64,000 nucleotides of DNA from Flavobacteriaceae bacterium (GTDB lineage Bacteria > Bacteroidota > Bacteroidia > Flavobacteriales > Flavobacteriaceae). The stretch lies in contig JADHLZ010000004.1 in assembly GCA_016780345.1 (NCBI GenBank), positions 1 to 64,000 of the forward strand. Direction: 5' to 3'. Every line of letters begins with the position of its first letter. Within the stretch, counting starts at the first letter, position 1. The notes under the pieces were generated by a model. That model worked only from the letters and a program-made list of their open reading frames with translations. It was not told where the DNA came from and did not search any database. This document shows, piece by piece, positions 27,955 to 37,009 of this stretch. The position numbers and the translations under genes are program-made.

Positions 27955-28026
27955 TTAACATTAAAATAACAATTTCTTAACATAACAATTTCTTAACATT
28001 AGGATCAAAATAAGGTTTTAAAATTG
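27955..28026 (+). promoter_or_regulatory. 11-bp TTAACA repeats before porin/phosphate permease
   Basis: Hexamers TTAACA (27955), ATAACA (27966) and TTAACA (27977) are 11 bp apart; a second register has ATAACA (27982) and TTAACA (27993), also 11 bp apart. The last hexamer ends 20 nt before TAAAATTG (28019-28026), one base off TAnnTTTG, and the ATG follows at 28047. Its position before a phosphate permease is the basis for calling these Pho-box-like. Confidence 0.7.
27967..27998 (+). repeat. Perfect 16-bp tandem duplication in promoter
   Basis: TAACAATTTCTTAACA occurs twice head to tail (27967-27982 and 27983-27998). The duplication supplies the extra hexamer pair of the Pho-box-like array and shifts its phase by 5 bp relative to the first three hexamers. 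Confidence 0.9.
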
Positions 28027-28046
28027 CATCATAAAGTATAACCAAT

Positions 28047-29036
28047 ATGAAAAAAATATTATTTACTCTATTTTTATTATTTTCAATTAATGGATTATCT
28101 CAAGATGATCCAGCTGGAAAACCAAGCTTCAAAGTTTTTTGGAATTTTAAAAATGACTTCACAAAAGATGTAGAAAAAAACACAGCCTTTGAACTTAAAA
28201 GAGTTTATTTAGGTTACTCTTACAAGTTTGATGATAAAATATCTGGAAAAATAACCTATGACATAGGATCTAATTCAAGTGGAAGTGCTTACACTGCTTA
28301 CGTTAAAATAGCTCAACTAGATTGGAAAGTAAGTTCTAAGGTTAAGTTTAGTTTAGGTCTTATAGAAAACAAACAATTTAAAGGTCAAGAAAATTTGTGG
28401 GGTTATAGATATGTTTACAAATCCTTTCAAGATGAATACAAATTTGGAGCGAGTGCAGATTTAGGGTTTAATTCTGAATTTAAATTAAATTCTAAATTAA
28501 CAATGAATGTATTCTTTTTAAATGGAGAAGGATATAAAAATGTACAAGACAATGATGGTAATATTAGACAAGGCGTTAGTTTTTTCTATGATCTGCCAAA
28601 AGGATTCGAAACTAGAATTTATTTTGATTCTCATGATGCAAAAGATGCAAGTGCAATTACGAACTCTTCCTTTTTCTTAGGATACAAAGGAGACGGAGGA
28701 AGATTAGGGTTAGAATATAACAAACTTAATAATGCAAGAAACTATAAGTCATCCCAAGATGGTTATAACAGAGATGGGTTTTCTTTTTATGGATCAAAAA
28801 AATTACCAAAAAATTACGAATTATTTGTTCGTTACGACCAAATGACCTCAAACATACTTAATGGAGAATCCAAAGCATGGAACTATAATAATGATGGTAG
28901 CCTTTTAATGTTTGGTACTCAATACCAAGCAACAAAAGGTGTTAAATTCAACATTAACTATAGATTATTTACTCACGACAATTCAATAATAAACAACAAA
29001 TCAATTCTGTCATTAAATGCAGAATTTAAAATTTAA
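28047..29036 (+). CDS. Outer-membrane porin-like protein before PiT permease
   Basis: 329 residues: signal peptide about 1-18 (NGLSQ) and a body of alternating amphipathic strands with frequent aromatic ends (KVFWNFKNDF, RVYLGYSYKF, KITYDIGS, FETRIYFDSHD, FSFYGSKKL, YELFVRYDQM) finishing in LSLNAEFKI, all typical of a beta-barrel of about 14-18 strands. It resembles the flavobacterial porin-like proteins found with phosphate permeases; a role like OprO/OprP phosphate-selective porins is plausible from context, not proven by sequence. Its stop is 3 bp before the PiT start, so both share the repeat-bearing promoter. Confidence 0.75.
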   Translation: MKKILFTLFLLFSINGLSQDDPAGKPSFKVFWNFKNDFTKDVEKNTAFELKRVYLGYSYKFDDKISGKITYDIGSNSSGSAYTAYVKIAQLDWKVSSKVKFSLGLIENKQFKGQENLWGYRYVYKSFQDEYKFGASADLGFNSEFKLNSKLTMNVFFLNGEGYKNVQDNDGNIRQGVSFFYDLPKGFETRIYFDSHDAKDASAITNSSFFLGYKGDGGRLGLEYNKLNNARNYKSSQDGYNRDGFSFYGSKKLPKNYELFVRYDQMTSNILNGESKAWNYNNDGSLLMFGTQYQATKGVKFNINYRLFTHDNSIINNKSILSLNAEFKI

Positions 29037-29039
29037 CAT

Positions 29040-31412
29040 ATGAATATTCTTAACATTAATTTTACATCGTTTTTTCTAGATTTAACGTATTTTTCAAGTC
29101 AATTTAATAATGACATGGACGTATATTTAATAATGATTATTGCCCTGGCTTTCCTGGCCATTGGAGACTTGGTTGTAGGTGTTAGTAACGATGCCGTAAA
29201 CTTCTTAAATTCAGCTTTAGGATCAAAGGCTATTTCAGTTAGAAATATTATGATCTTAGCCAGTTTAGGTGTTGCAATTGGAGCTGTATTTTCAAGTGGA
29301 ATGATGGAAGTTGCGAGAAAAGGAATTTTTAATCCAGATATGTTTTTCTTCTCAGAAATCATGATCATTTTTATGGCAGTTATGATTACGGACATATTGC
29401 TGCTTGATTTCTTTAACACACTAGGGATGCCTACTTCAACTACAGTTTCTATTGTATTTGAACTTTTAGGTGCAGCTGTAGCGGTTTCACTTATTAAAAT
29501 TTTTGCTACAGGTGGCGATTCAAGTATGCTAGTTGAATATATAAACGTAACTAAAGCAACTCAGATTATTGGCGGAATACTGTTGTCAGTATTTGTTGCC
29601 TTCTCGGTTGGAGCAGTTATTCAGTATGTTTCAAGATTATTATTGTCTTATAATTATGAGCAAAAAGCGACATGGGTAGGTTCATTATTTGGCGGAGTAG
29701 CTTTAACTTCTATAACCTACTTCATATTTATGAAAGGAATAAAGGGCACTACTTATGCTAATCAAAATTTTGACATACTAGATGGTTCAACCATCGCAAA
29801 CTTCATGGAAACTCAAGTTGTTTTAATTGCAATAAGTTTATTTATTGTTTTATCGTTAATTTCATTTTTAATTGTTTCTGTTTTGAAAATTAACATCTAT
29901 AAAATTATAATTGGTGTTGGTACATTTTCATTAGCGCTAGCATTTGCTGGAAACGATTTGGTTAACTTTATTGGTGTTCCAATTGCTGCATGGCAATCAT
30001 ATGAAGCTTGGAGCGCATCTGGAGTTGCGGCAACTGAATTTTCTATGGATGTTCTATCCAAAAAAGTTCCTACTCCAAGTTTACTATTATTTTTAGCTGG
30101 AATGGTAATGGTAGTGACTTTATGGATTTCATCTAAAGCTAAAAAAGTAACTAAAACTGAAATTGATTTAGCTAGACAACAAGACACAAAAGAAAGATTT
30201 AACCCAAACTTTTTTTCAAGAGGAATTGTTAGAGCTTCTGTTAATTTGTCAAATATATTTTCAAAAGTTGTTCCAAGTAATGTTCAAAAACACATTGACT
30301 CACGATTTGAAAAACCTGCAATAGAATTATCATCTAATAAATCAATTGAATTGCCTGCTTTCGATATGATCAGAGCAGCAGTAAACATGATGGTTGCAGC
30401 AATTCTTATTTCCATAGCTACATCTTTCAAATTACCTTTATCTACGACTTATGTAACATTCATGGTTGCTATGGGTACATCACTAGCTGATAGAGCATGG
30501 GGAAGTGAAAGTGCAGTATACAGAGTTGCTGGAGTTCTAAATGTAATTGGTGGTTGGTTCTTTACAGCTTTTATTGCTTTTGTAGGTTGTGGAATTATTG
30601 CGTTCCTAATAAATTTAGGTGGACCTTCAGCTATAGCTATTCTTCTATTTGTAGCATTATTGTTATTAGGAAGAAACTATATTTCTCACAGAAAAGAAAC
30701 TGCTCAGATTAAAAATGAAGATGCTTTAAGCAAAGCAGAAAGCAGATCAATTCAAGGAGTTATTTTAGAGAGTTCAACTAATATTTCAAAAGCTTCAAAA
30801 AAGATTAAAAAAATCTTTACTGCATCAATTGAAGGACTGGCGACACAAGACTTATCATCTCTTAAAAAGAATAAAAAAGAGGTTAAAAAATTAGCTGATG
30901 AAATAGAAGAGTTAAGAAACGATTTATTTTACTTTATTAAAAACTTAGATGAGTCTACAATAAAAGGAGCTAGTAACTTCTATATTAATGTTCTTGGTTC
31001 TTTACAAGATATTACAGAATCTCTAGAATATATTTCAAGGGTTACTTTCAAACATATTAACAACAATCACAAGGCTTTAACTTTTAATCAAATTAGAGAA
31101 CTGAGAGAAATTAACGTTCAGCTTGAATCATTATTTGAGAAAATGAAAACTGTCTTCTCTAAAAATAATTTCAAAGAAATTTCTAATATTCTTGATTCTA
31201 AAATAAAATTATTGAATTCTTTAGGGGAAAAAGTTAATAATCAAATTTCGAGAACAAAATCTGAGGAGTCAAGTCCAAAAAACACAACGCTATACTTTAA
31301 TATATTAACTGAATCGAGTGATTTAATTAAAGCTACAATGTCGATGTTAGAGCTTTACAATGAAGAATATGATTCAAGTGTAGAGCCTCCTTCAAAGGGA
31401 AATAATAAGTAA
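29040..31412 (+). CDS. PiT-family inorganic phosphate permease with PhoU-like tail
   Basis: 790 residues. The two inverted PiT signature regions are present: GVSNDAVNFLNSALGSKA near the first helices and AGNDLVNFIGVPIAAWQS near 300, plus a late FKLPLSTTYVTFMVAMG motif. About 12 hydrophobic segments extend to residue 545, followed by a cytoplasmic all-helical domain (about 560-780) like PhoU/DUF47, a known Bacteroidota arrangement. It imports phosphate, probably coupled to Na+ or H+. Co-transcribed with the upstream porin-like gene behind a Pho-box-like array and ended by a bidirectional terminator. Confidence 0.93.
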   Translation: MNILNINFTSFFLDLTYFSSQFNNDMDVYLIMIIALAFLAIGDLVVGVSNDAVNFLNSALGSKAISVRNIMILASLGVAIGAVFSSGMMEVARKGIFNPDMFFFSEIMIIFMAVMITDILLLDFFNTLGMPTSTTVSIVFELLGAAVAVSLIKIFATGGDSSMLVEYINVTKATQIIGGILLSVFVAFSVGAVIQYVSRLLLSYNYEQKATWVGSLFGGVALTSITYFIFMKGIKGTTYANQNFDILDGSTIANFMETQVVLIAISLFIVLSLISFLIVSVLKINIYKIIIGVGTFSLALAFAGNDLVNFIGVPIAAWQSYEAWSASGVAATEFSMDVLSKKVPTPSLLLFLAGMVMVVTLWISSKAKKVTKTEIDLARQQDTKERFNPNFFSRGIVRASVNLSNIFSKVVPSNVQKHIDSRFEKPAIELSSNKSIELPAFDMIRAAVNMMVAAILISIATSFKLPLSTTYVTFMVAMGTSLADRAWGSESAVYRVAGVLNVIGGWFFTAFIAFVGCGIIAFLINLGGPSAIAILLFVALLLLGRNYISHRKETAQIKNEDALSKAESRSIQGVILESSTNISKASKKIKKIFTASIEGLATQDLSSLKKNKKEVKKLADEIEELRNDLFYFIKNLDESTIKGASNFYINVLGSLQDITESLEYISRVTFKHINNNHKALTFNQIRELREINVQLESLFEKMKTVFSKNNFKEISNILDSKIKLLNSLGEKVNNQISRTKSEESSPKNTTLYFNILTESSDLIKATMSMLELYNEEYDSSVEPPSKGNNK

Positions 31413-31426
31413 TAAAACTTAATTCC

Positions 31427-31461
31427 AAAAAAAAGCAATTCATTACGAATTGCTTTTTTTT
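31427..31461. terminator. Bidirectional terminator between PiT and nrdA
   Basis: A-run, stem GCAATTC, loop ATTAC, GAATTGC, T-run of eight. Because a run of A precedes and a run of T follows, both converging transcripts (PiT rightward, nrdA leftward) get a hairpin with a U-tail. Confidence 0.9.
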
Positions 31462-31477
31462 GTTTGGTTAATTTTTT

Positions 31478-33922
31478 TTAAGATCCACACATTAAACAAT
31501 CATCGTCTTCACTTTGCTTTGACTTTGCAAGCATTTCTTTTAGTTCTTTTGGATTTAATGGTTCAACAGGAATATTAGATGGTTTAGTTGATCCTGACTT
31601 GGAAGAAGCAATTGTTGTTGAAGCAACTTTTTCTTTTTCTGGCTCTGACTTCTTTTTATTATCAATAGTAAATTTAATTGCATCAACAGCGGACTTGGTT
31701 CTTAAATAATACATCCCAGTTTTAAGACCTGATTTCCAGGCATAGAAATGCATAGAAGTTAATTTAGCCATTGTCGCACCTTCCATAAATAAATTTAAAG
31801 ATTGAGATTGATCTATAAAGTAACCTCTATGTCTTGACATATCAATAATATCTTTCATACTTAGTTCCCAAACAGTTTTATAAAGTTCTTTAATATCATT
31901 TGGAATAATATCAATATGTTGTATTGAGCCATTCGCTTTCATCAGTTCCTGTTTTAAACCTTCGGTCCACAAGCCTAAATTCACTAGGTCTTCAAGTAAG
32001 TGTTTATTAACAATAATAAACTCTCCACTCAAAACTCTTCTGGTGTATATGTTTGAAGTATAAGGCTCAAAACATTCATTATTTCCAAGAATTTGAGATG
32101 TAGATGCAGTCGGCATTGGAGCAACTAATAAAGAATTTCTAACTCCATTCTTTTTTATGTCTTTACGTAAAGAACCCCAATCCCATCTTCCACTTAATTC
32201 GCTATCCTCTATTCCCCAAAGATTGTATTGAAACTCCCCATTAGAAATAGGAGATCCTTTATAGGTTTCGTAAGCACCATCTTTTTTTGCCTCTTCCATT
32301 GAAGCAGTTAAAGCAGCAAAATAAATTGTTTCAAAAATTTCCTGGTTTAACTTTTTAGCTTCGTCACATGTAAAAGGAAGTCTTAGAGAGATGAATGCAT
32401 CTGCAAGTCCTTGAACTCCTAAACCAACAGGACGATGTCTAAAATTTGAATTTTTTGCTTCAGGAACTGGGTAATAATTCCTGTCTATAACTCTATTCAA
32501 ATTTTTAGTTACTTGCTTTGTAACCTTAAAAAGCTCTTTATGATCAAATGAGTTGTTTTTAACAAACATTGGAAGTGCTATTGAAGCTAAATTACATACA
32601 GCAACTTCATCTGGAGAAGTGTATTCAAGAATTTCGGTACACAAATTTGATGATCTTATGGTCCCTAAATTTTTTTGATTGGATTTTCTATTAGCTGAAT
32701 CCTTATATAACATATAAGGAGTTCCTGTTTCTATTTGTGACTCTAAAATTTTTTCCCAAAGATCTCTTGCTCTAATTGTTTTTCTTCCTTTGTTTTCTTT
32801 CTCATATTTAGTATAAAGTTTGTCAAACTCATCACCATGACAGTCTTGTAATCCTGGGCACTCGTTAGGACACATCAAAGTCCACTTACCATTTTCTTCA
32901 ACTCTTTTCATGAATAGGTCAGAGATCCACATAGCATAAAATAAATCTCTTGCTCTCATCTCTTCCTTACCATGATTCTTTTTTAATTCTAAAAAGTCAA
33001 AAATATCTGCATGCCAAGTTTCTAGATAAATTGCAAAAGAACCTTTTCTCTTTCCTCCTCCTTGATCTACATATCTAGCAGTGTCATTAAAAACCCTAAG
33101 CATAGGAACTATTCCGTTAGAGGTTCCATTTGTTCCTGCAATGTAAGAACCTGTAGCTCTAATACTATGAATTGATAGACCTATTCCGCCAGCAGATTGT
33201 GAAATTTTTGCTGTCTGTTTTAAAGTATCATAGATTCCTTCAATACTGTCGTCTTTTGTTGTTAAAAGAAAACAAGAAGACATTTGTGGTTTTGGAGTCC
33301 CTGAATTAAATAAAGTTGGAGTTGCATGAGTAAAATATTTTTTAGACATCAAGTGATAAGTCTCGATAGCTGAGTCTAAGTCTTCCATATGAATTCCTAT
33401 GGAAACTCTCATAAGCATGTGTTGAGGTCTTTCAGCAACAATACCATTTAACTTTAAAAGATATGATCTTTCGAGAGTTTTGAATCCAAAATAATCATAA
33501 CTAAAGTCTCTATTGTATATAATAGTTGAATCAAGTAATTCTGCATTTTTTTCAATCACTTTATAAACTTCGTCAGAAAGCAATGGTGCATTTTTGCCAG
33601 TTCTAGGGTTAATATAACTGTACAAATCGGACATAGTTTCAGAGAAAGATTTTTTAGTATTTTTATGAAGGTTAGATACAGAAATTCTTGCTGCAAGCTT
33701 TGCATAATCAGGATGAGTAGTTGTCATTGTAGCTGCAATTTCAGCAGCAAGATTATCAAGTTCAGAAGTAGTAACTCCATCGTATAGACCTTCAATTACC
33801 CTCATAGAAACCTTAACTGGATCCACAAGATCATTTAGGCTATAACATAATTTCCTTACTCTTGCGGTAATTTTATCAAACATTACCGGTTCCTTATGGC
33901 CATCTCTTTTTACTACATACAT
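31478..33922 (-). CDS. nrdA: Ribonucleoside-diphosphate reductase alpha subunit, class Ia
   Basis: 814 residues. N-terminal ATP-cone (about 1-92, [18 protein letters not shown]) for allosteric activity control; catalytic residues C217 (SSCFLL), N426, C428 and E430 (SSNLCTEI) and C443 (CNLASI); and a C-terminal redox tail ending C-L-M-C-G-S (C809, C812) that is re-reduced by thioredoxin. It converts ribonucleoside diphosphates to deoxy forms. The sequence is of the eukaryote-like class Ia group. It follows nrdB by 62 bp in the same orientation and ends at a bidirectional terminator. A charged, serine-rich linker (about 745-800) precedes the tail. Confidence 0.97.
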   Translation of the reverse strand: MYVVKRDGHKEPVMFDKITARVRKLCYSLNDLVDPVKVSMRVIEGLYDGVTTSELDNLAAEIAATMTTTHPDYAKLAARISVSNLHKNTKKSFSETMSDLYSYINPRTGKNAPLLSDEVYKVIEKNAELLDSTIIYNRDFSYDYFGFKTLERSYLLKLNGIVAERPQHMLMRVSIGIHMEDLDSAIETYHLMSKKYFTHATPTLFNSGTPKPQMSSCFLLTTKDDSIEGIYDTLKQTAKISQSAGGIGLSIHSIRATGSYIAGTNGTSNGIVPMLRVFNDTARYVDQGGGKRKGSFAIYLETWHADIFDFLELKKNHGKEEMRARDLFYAMWISDLFMKRVEENGKWTLMCPNECPGLQDCHGDEFDKLYTKYEKENKGRKTIRARDLWEKILESQIETGTPYMLYKDSANRKSNQKNLGTIRSSNLCTEILEYTSPDEVAVCNLASIALPMFVKNNSFDHKELFKVTKQVTKNLNRVIDRNYYPVPEAKNSNFRHRPVGLGVQGLADAFISLRLPFTCDEAKKLNQEIFETIYFAALTASMEEAKKDGAYETYKGSPISNGEFQYNLWGIEDSELSGRWDWGSLRKDIKKNGVRNSLLVAPMPTASTSQILGNNECFEPYTSNIYTRRVLSGEFIIVNKHLLEDLVNLGLWTEGLKQELMKANGSIQHIDIIPNDIKELYKTVWELSMKDIIDMSRHRGYFIDQSQSLNLFMEGATMAKLTSMHFYAWKSGLKTGMYYLRTKSAVDAIKFTIDNKKKSEPEKEKVASTTIASSKSGSTKPSNIPVEPLNPKELKEMLAKSKQSEDDDCLMCGS

Positions 33923-33984
33923 ATGCTTAGTAATTTATAATTTTAAAAATATTTTATGAATATAGAAAAGTTACTTTCCATAGT

Positions 33985-34962
33985 TTAAAAATCCTCATCA
34001 ATACTAAATTCTGAAGATTTAGTGTCATTATTTAAAACACCTGCTTTTTGATATTCAGAAACTCTCTTCTCAAAGAAATTAGTTTTACCTTGAAGAGATA
34101 TCATATCCATAAAATCAAATGGATTGGTTACGTTAAATTCTTTTTCACAATTCAATTCCACAAGTAATCTATCAGCAACAAATTCAAGATATTGAATCAT
34201 TAGTTTAGAATTCATTCCAATTAAACTTACAGGAAGTGACTCAGTAATAAACTCTCTTTCAATATTCAAAGCGTCAACCAATATTTCTCTAATTCTTTGT
34301 TTTGAAACTTTATTCACCAAATGATTGTTGTGTAAATGAACGGCAAAATCACAGTGAACACCCTCATCTCTTGAAATTAATTCATTTGAAAAAGAAAGGC
34401 CGGGCATAAGTCCTCTTTTTTTAAGCCAAAAAATCGAACAAAAAGCACCGGAAAAGAAAATTCCTTCAACAGCAGCAAATGCAATTAATCTTTCAGCAAA
34501 AGAATCTGACTCAATCCATCTTAAAGCCCAGTCGGCTTTCTTTTTAATTGCAGGAAAAGTTTCAATAGCATTAAAAAGTTTGTCTTTTTCTTTAGGATCT
34601 TTAACATAAGTATCAATTAATAAAGAGTAAGTCTCAGAATGAATATTTTCCATCATAATTTGAAACCCATAGAAAAATTTTGCTTCAGAATATTGAACTT
34701 CATTAACAAAATTTTCAGCTAAATTTTCATTTACAATTCCGTCTGATGCAGCAAAAAAAGCAAGAATGTGTTTAATAAAATACCTCTCATCATCTGTTAA
34801 TTTTTCTTTCCAATCGTTTAAATCTTCACTAAGATCAATCTCTTCTGCTGTCCAAAAACTTGCTTCACATTTTTTATACCATTCCCACAAATCGTGGTGC
34901 TCAATAGGAAAAATAACAAATCTATTTTTATTTTCTTGTAAAATTGGTTCAACAGCAGACAT
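33985..34962 (-). CDS. nrdB: Ribonucleotide reductase beta subunit (R2)
   Basis: 325-residue di-iron protein carrying the tyrosyl radical. Ligands visible by comparison with mouse R2 are D43 (TAEEIDLS), E105 and H108 with radical Y112 (ENIHSETY), a glutamate in [10 protein letters not shown] and E/H in RDEGVHCDF. Because Y112 is retained, this is a standard Ia enzyme, not a Tyr-less Ic form. The [13 protein letters not shown] segment is of the eukaryotic-like subgroup. It is upstream of nrdA, so the order is nrdB-nrdA, and a 221-bp leader region contains two DnaA-box-like sites. Confidence 0.97.
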   Translation of the reverse strand: MSAVEPILQENKNRFVIFPIEHHDLWEWYKKCEASFWTAEEIDLSEDLNDWKEKLTDDERYFIKHILAFFAASDGIVNENLAENFVNEVQYSEAKFFYGFQIMMENIHSETYSLLIDTYVKDPKEKDKLFNAIETFPAIKKKADWALRWIESDSFAERLIAFAAVEGIFFSGAFCSIFWLKKRGLMPGLSFSNELISRDEGVHCDFAVHLHNNHLVNKVSKQRIREILVDALNIEREFITESLPVSLIGMNSKLMIQYLEFVADRLLVELNCEKEFNVTNPFDFMDMISLQGKTNFFEKRVSEYQKAGVLNNDTKSSEFSIDEDF

Positions 34963-35010
34963 ATTAATTAACTTTAGTTTTTAAAATTTAGTAAAATTTT
35001 TTGGTTGTTG

Positions 35011-35064
35011 TTTAACACAAAGATTCTAAAATGTTTCCATAAATAAAAGCAGTAGTTATTCACA
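35011..35064 (+). promoter_or_regulatory. Two DnaA-box-like 9-mers upstream of nrdBA
   Basis: TTATTCACA (35056-35064) fits the DnaA consensus TTWTNCACA exactly and TTTAACACA (35011-35019) has one mismatch, same orientation, 45 bp apart. They lie in the 221-bp gap 34963-35183 before nrdB. A candidate nrdB -7 element, AATCTTTG (minus strand), overlaps the second site. In E. coli, nrdAB is DnaA-regulated. Nothing else recognisable is in this gap. Confidence 0.35.
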
Positions 35065-35183
35065 AACTGAATTAGTTCTTAACAATTTAAAAAATATAAA
35101 TTTTTATTATTAAGACTCGCTATATTTTCAATTGTCTGAAAATCAAATACTTAATAAACATTTTTTTATATTCTATTTTAATG

Positions 35184-35756
35184 TTACTTTTTTCTTTTGT
35201 TTTTTGCAATTTTTTCAAGCTCCAAAAACCATTGTTTTCCAAACTTTTTAATTAATGCATCTTTAACAAATTCAAAGACTGGTTTTTTAAGCTCATTTCC
35301 TAAACTACAGGCATCTGAACATATGTCCCATTTGTGATAGTTAACAGCTGTAAAATCAGAATATTCCTTAACTCTTATAGGATACAAATGGCAAGAGATA
35401 GGCTTATTAAAATTAATTTCTTTTTTATTGTATGCTTTTTCAATAGCACAAGATAATGTGCCGTTTGATTCAAAATGCACATAAACACAAGCTTTAGAAG
35501 CTCCTAAAGGTGTCTCAAATTTTCCGCTCTTTAATGTAATGTACTTTCCTTTTGATTTTATAATTTTGATTGCTCTTGGTAAAAGATATTTTGATATTTT
35601 ATGAAAATTTTTATCAAGAAGTTTAGCTTCATGATTTTCAAGAGGAGCTCCAGCTATACCCTCTACGCAACAAGCTCCCTTACATTTTGAAATATTACAA
35701 TGAAAATTATTTTCCAAAATTTCCTCAGAAACCAAACTTTTACCAATTCTAAACAT
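35184..35756 (-). CDS. DUF3109-type cysteine-rich protein
   Basis: 190 residues with a striking cysteine set: C20, C25, C29 and C30 (FHCNISKCKGACCVEG) plus five or so more at about 90, 105, 124, 148 and 152 (ACVYVHF, LSCAIEKA, ISCHLYPIR, DICSDAC). This pattern is that of the DUF3109 / YkgJ-like families, thought to bind zinc or an iron-sulfur cluster; the function is unknown. No signal peptide, basic C-terminus (KNKRKK). It is divergent from the MarC gene and lies downstream of nothing obvious. Confidence 0.82.
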   Translation of the reverse strand: MFRIGKSLVSEEILENNFHCNISKCKGACCVEGIAGAPLENHEAKLLDKNFHKISKYLLPRAIKIIKSKGKYITLKSGKFETPLGASKACVYVHFESNGTLSCAIEKAYNKKEINFNKPISCHLYPIRVKEYSDFTAVNYHKWDICSDACSLGNELKKPVFEFVKDALIKKFGKQWFLELEKIAKNKRKK

Positions 35757-35803
35757 CTATGATAAATTTAAAAAAATACTTAATTTTTAATTTAATATAA
35801 ATA

Positions 35804-35811
35804 TATATTTG
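35804..35811 (+). promoter_or_regulatory. -7 box of marC-like gene
   Basis: TATATTTG, 11 nt before the ATG at 35823: the same box and spacing as at the cvpA-like gene and close to the TetR gene. Confidence 0.6.
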
Positions 35812-35822
35812 CAAAAAAAATT

Positions 35823-36392
35823 ATGATCAATATTAAAGAAATTTTTACAGTAGGAATGATTCTTTTTGCCGTAATTGATATTATTGGAAGTGTCCCAATC
35901 ATAATTGATTTAAGAAAAAAAGTTGGACATATTCAATCAGAAAAAGCATCTATAGTTTCTGTTATTTTAATGATTGCTTTTCTTTTCATTGGTGAAGAGA
36001 TTTTAAATTTAATCGGAATTGACGTAAACTCTTTCGCAGTTGCGGGAGCTTTTGTAATTTTCTTTATTTCTTTAGAGATGGTTTTGGGAATTTCAATTTA
36101 TAAAGATGAAACACCAGAAACAGCCTCAATTGTTCCTATTGCATTTCCTTTAATTGCAGGGGCAGGTACGCTTACAACACTACTATCTCTAAGAGCAGAA
36201 TTTCAATTAGTAAATATAATTATCGCTATAATTGTAAATATTTTATTTGTTTATTTAGTTCTAAAATTTTCTGATAAAATTGAGAAGATCTTTGGAAAAT
36301 CAGGAATTAGTGTAATTAGAAAAATTTTTGGTATAATTTTAATGGCAATTGCTGTCAAATTATTTACTAGCAATATTCAAGGGTTGTTCTAA
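35823..36392 (+). CDS. MarC-family integral membrane protein
   Basis: 189 residues with six hydrophobic segments (about 5-25, 40-62, 67-88, 102-120, 127-147, 163-183). The GAGTLTTLLSL and VFVYLVLKFSDKIEKIFGKSG-like segments and DIIGSVPIIIDL near the N-terminus are typical of MarC (formerly thought to be multiple-antibiotic-resistance proteins; function actually unknown). It is followed after 1 bp by a small membrane-protein gene, so both are likely on one transcript. Confidence 0.88.
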   Translation: MINIKEIFTVGMILFAVIDIIGSVPIIIDLRKKVGHIQSEKASIVSVILMIAFLFIGEEILNLIGIDVNSFAVAGAFVIFFISLEMVLGISIYKDETPETASIVPIAFPLIAGAGTLTTLLSLRAEFQLVNIIIAIIVNILFVYLVLKFSDKIEKIFGKSGISVIRKIFGIILMAIAVKLFTSNIQGLF

Positions 36393-36393
36393 T

Positions 36394-36582
36394 ATGAAAA
36401 AAATATATTTCTTTATAATTTTAGCTGTTATTCTATTAATTTTTAATTTAACTAAAGTTGATTCCAATCAGTTTTTTTCTAATGATAGTAAAATTGGACT
36501 GATTGGTGTAGTTGCTTGCACATGTGCTGTTACACTATTATTAATTCTTTATGTTTCAAAAAAAATTAATAGTAAACATTGA
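36394..36582 (+). CDS. Small two-helix membrane protein, unknown
   Basis: 62 residues from the ATG at 36394, immediately after the MarC stop (36392). Two hydrophobic segments (about 3-19 and 34-54) connected by a short polar loop; basic C-terminus (SKKINSKH). I do not recognise the family. Its stop abuts the stop of the convergent deaminase gene with no intervening base. The position directly behind MarC is the only functional hint. Confidence 0.65.
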   Translation: MKKIYFFIILAVILLIFNLTKVDSNQFFSNDSKIGLIGVVACTCAVTLLLILYVSKKINSKH

Positions 36583-37008
36583 TTAAATATCATGAATGTG
36601 AACTATTTCTAATCCAGATTTTTTAAGAAAATCTATTCCTGTTTTATCCTTATATTCAATTATATAAACTAGTCTTTTTATACCAGACTGGAAAATTAAT
36701 TTACTACATTCTCTACAGGGAGATAATGTAATATACAAAGTCGCTCCTTCACAAGATTGAGTAGAAGCCGCTACTTTCATTATAGCGTTAGCCTCTGCAT
36801 GTAAAACATACCACTTGGTATTATTTTCCTCGTCTTCACAAATATTTTCAAATCCAGTAGGAGTTCCATTATATCCATCTGAAATGATCATTTTATCTTT
36901 AACTATCAATGCTCCAACTTGTCGTCTATGACAATAGGAGAGTTTAGCCCACTCTTTAGCCATTTTTAAATATGCAATGTCATATTTTTTTTGCTTTAAT
37001 ATGGTCAT
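36583..37008 (-). CDS. Deoxycytidylate (dCMP) deaminase family protein
   Basis: 141 residues with the zinc deaminase motifs HAEANAI (about 73-79, catalytic Glu) and SPCREC (about 96-101), and the CHRRQVGALIVKD plus SDGYNGTPTGFENICED segments that are specific for the dCMP deaminase/ComEB group. It should convert dCMP to dUMP for dTMP synthesis. It lies 1 bp downstream of the HupE/UreJ-like gene, in a leftward group with the DnaJ-like gene. The link to the RNR genes is only proximity. Confidence 0.9.
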   Translation of the reverse strand: MTILKQKKYDIAYLKMAKEWAKLSYCHRRQVGALIVKDKMIISDGYNGTPTGFENICEDEENNTKWYVLHAEANAIMKVAASTQSCEGATLYITLSPCRECSKLIFQSGIKRLVYIIEYKDKTGIDFLKKSGLEIVHIHDI

Positions 37009-37009
37009 A

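Noticed and set aside
29099-29419. Antisense frame of 106 codons within the PiT permease
   Set aside because: It mirrors the permease codons; no promoter or leader and composition like an antisense shadow.
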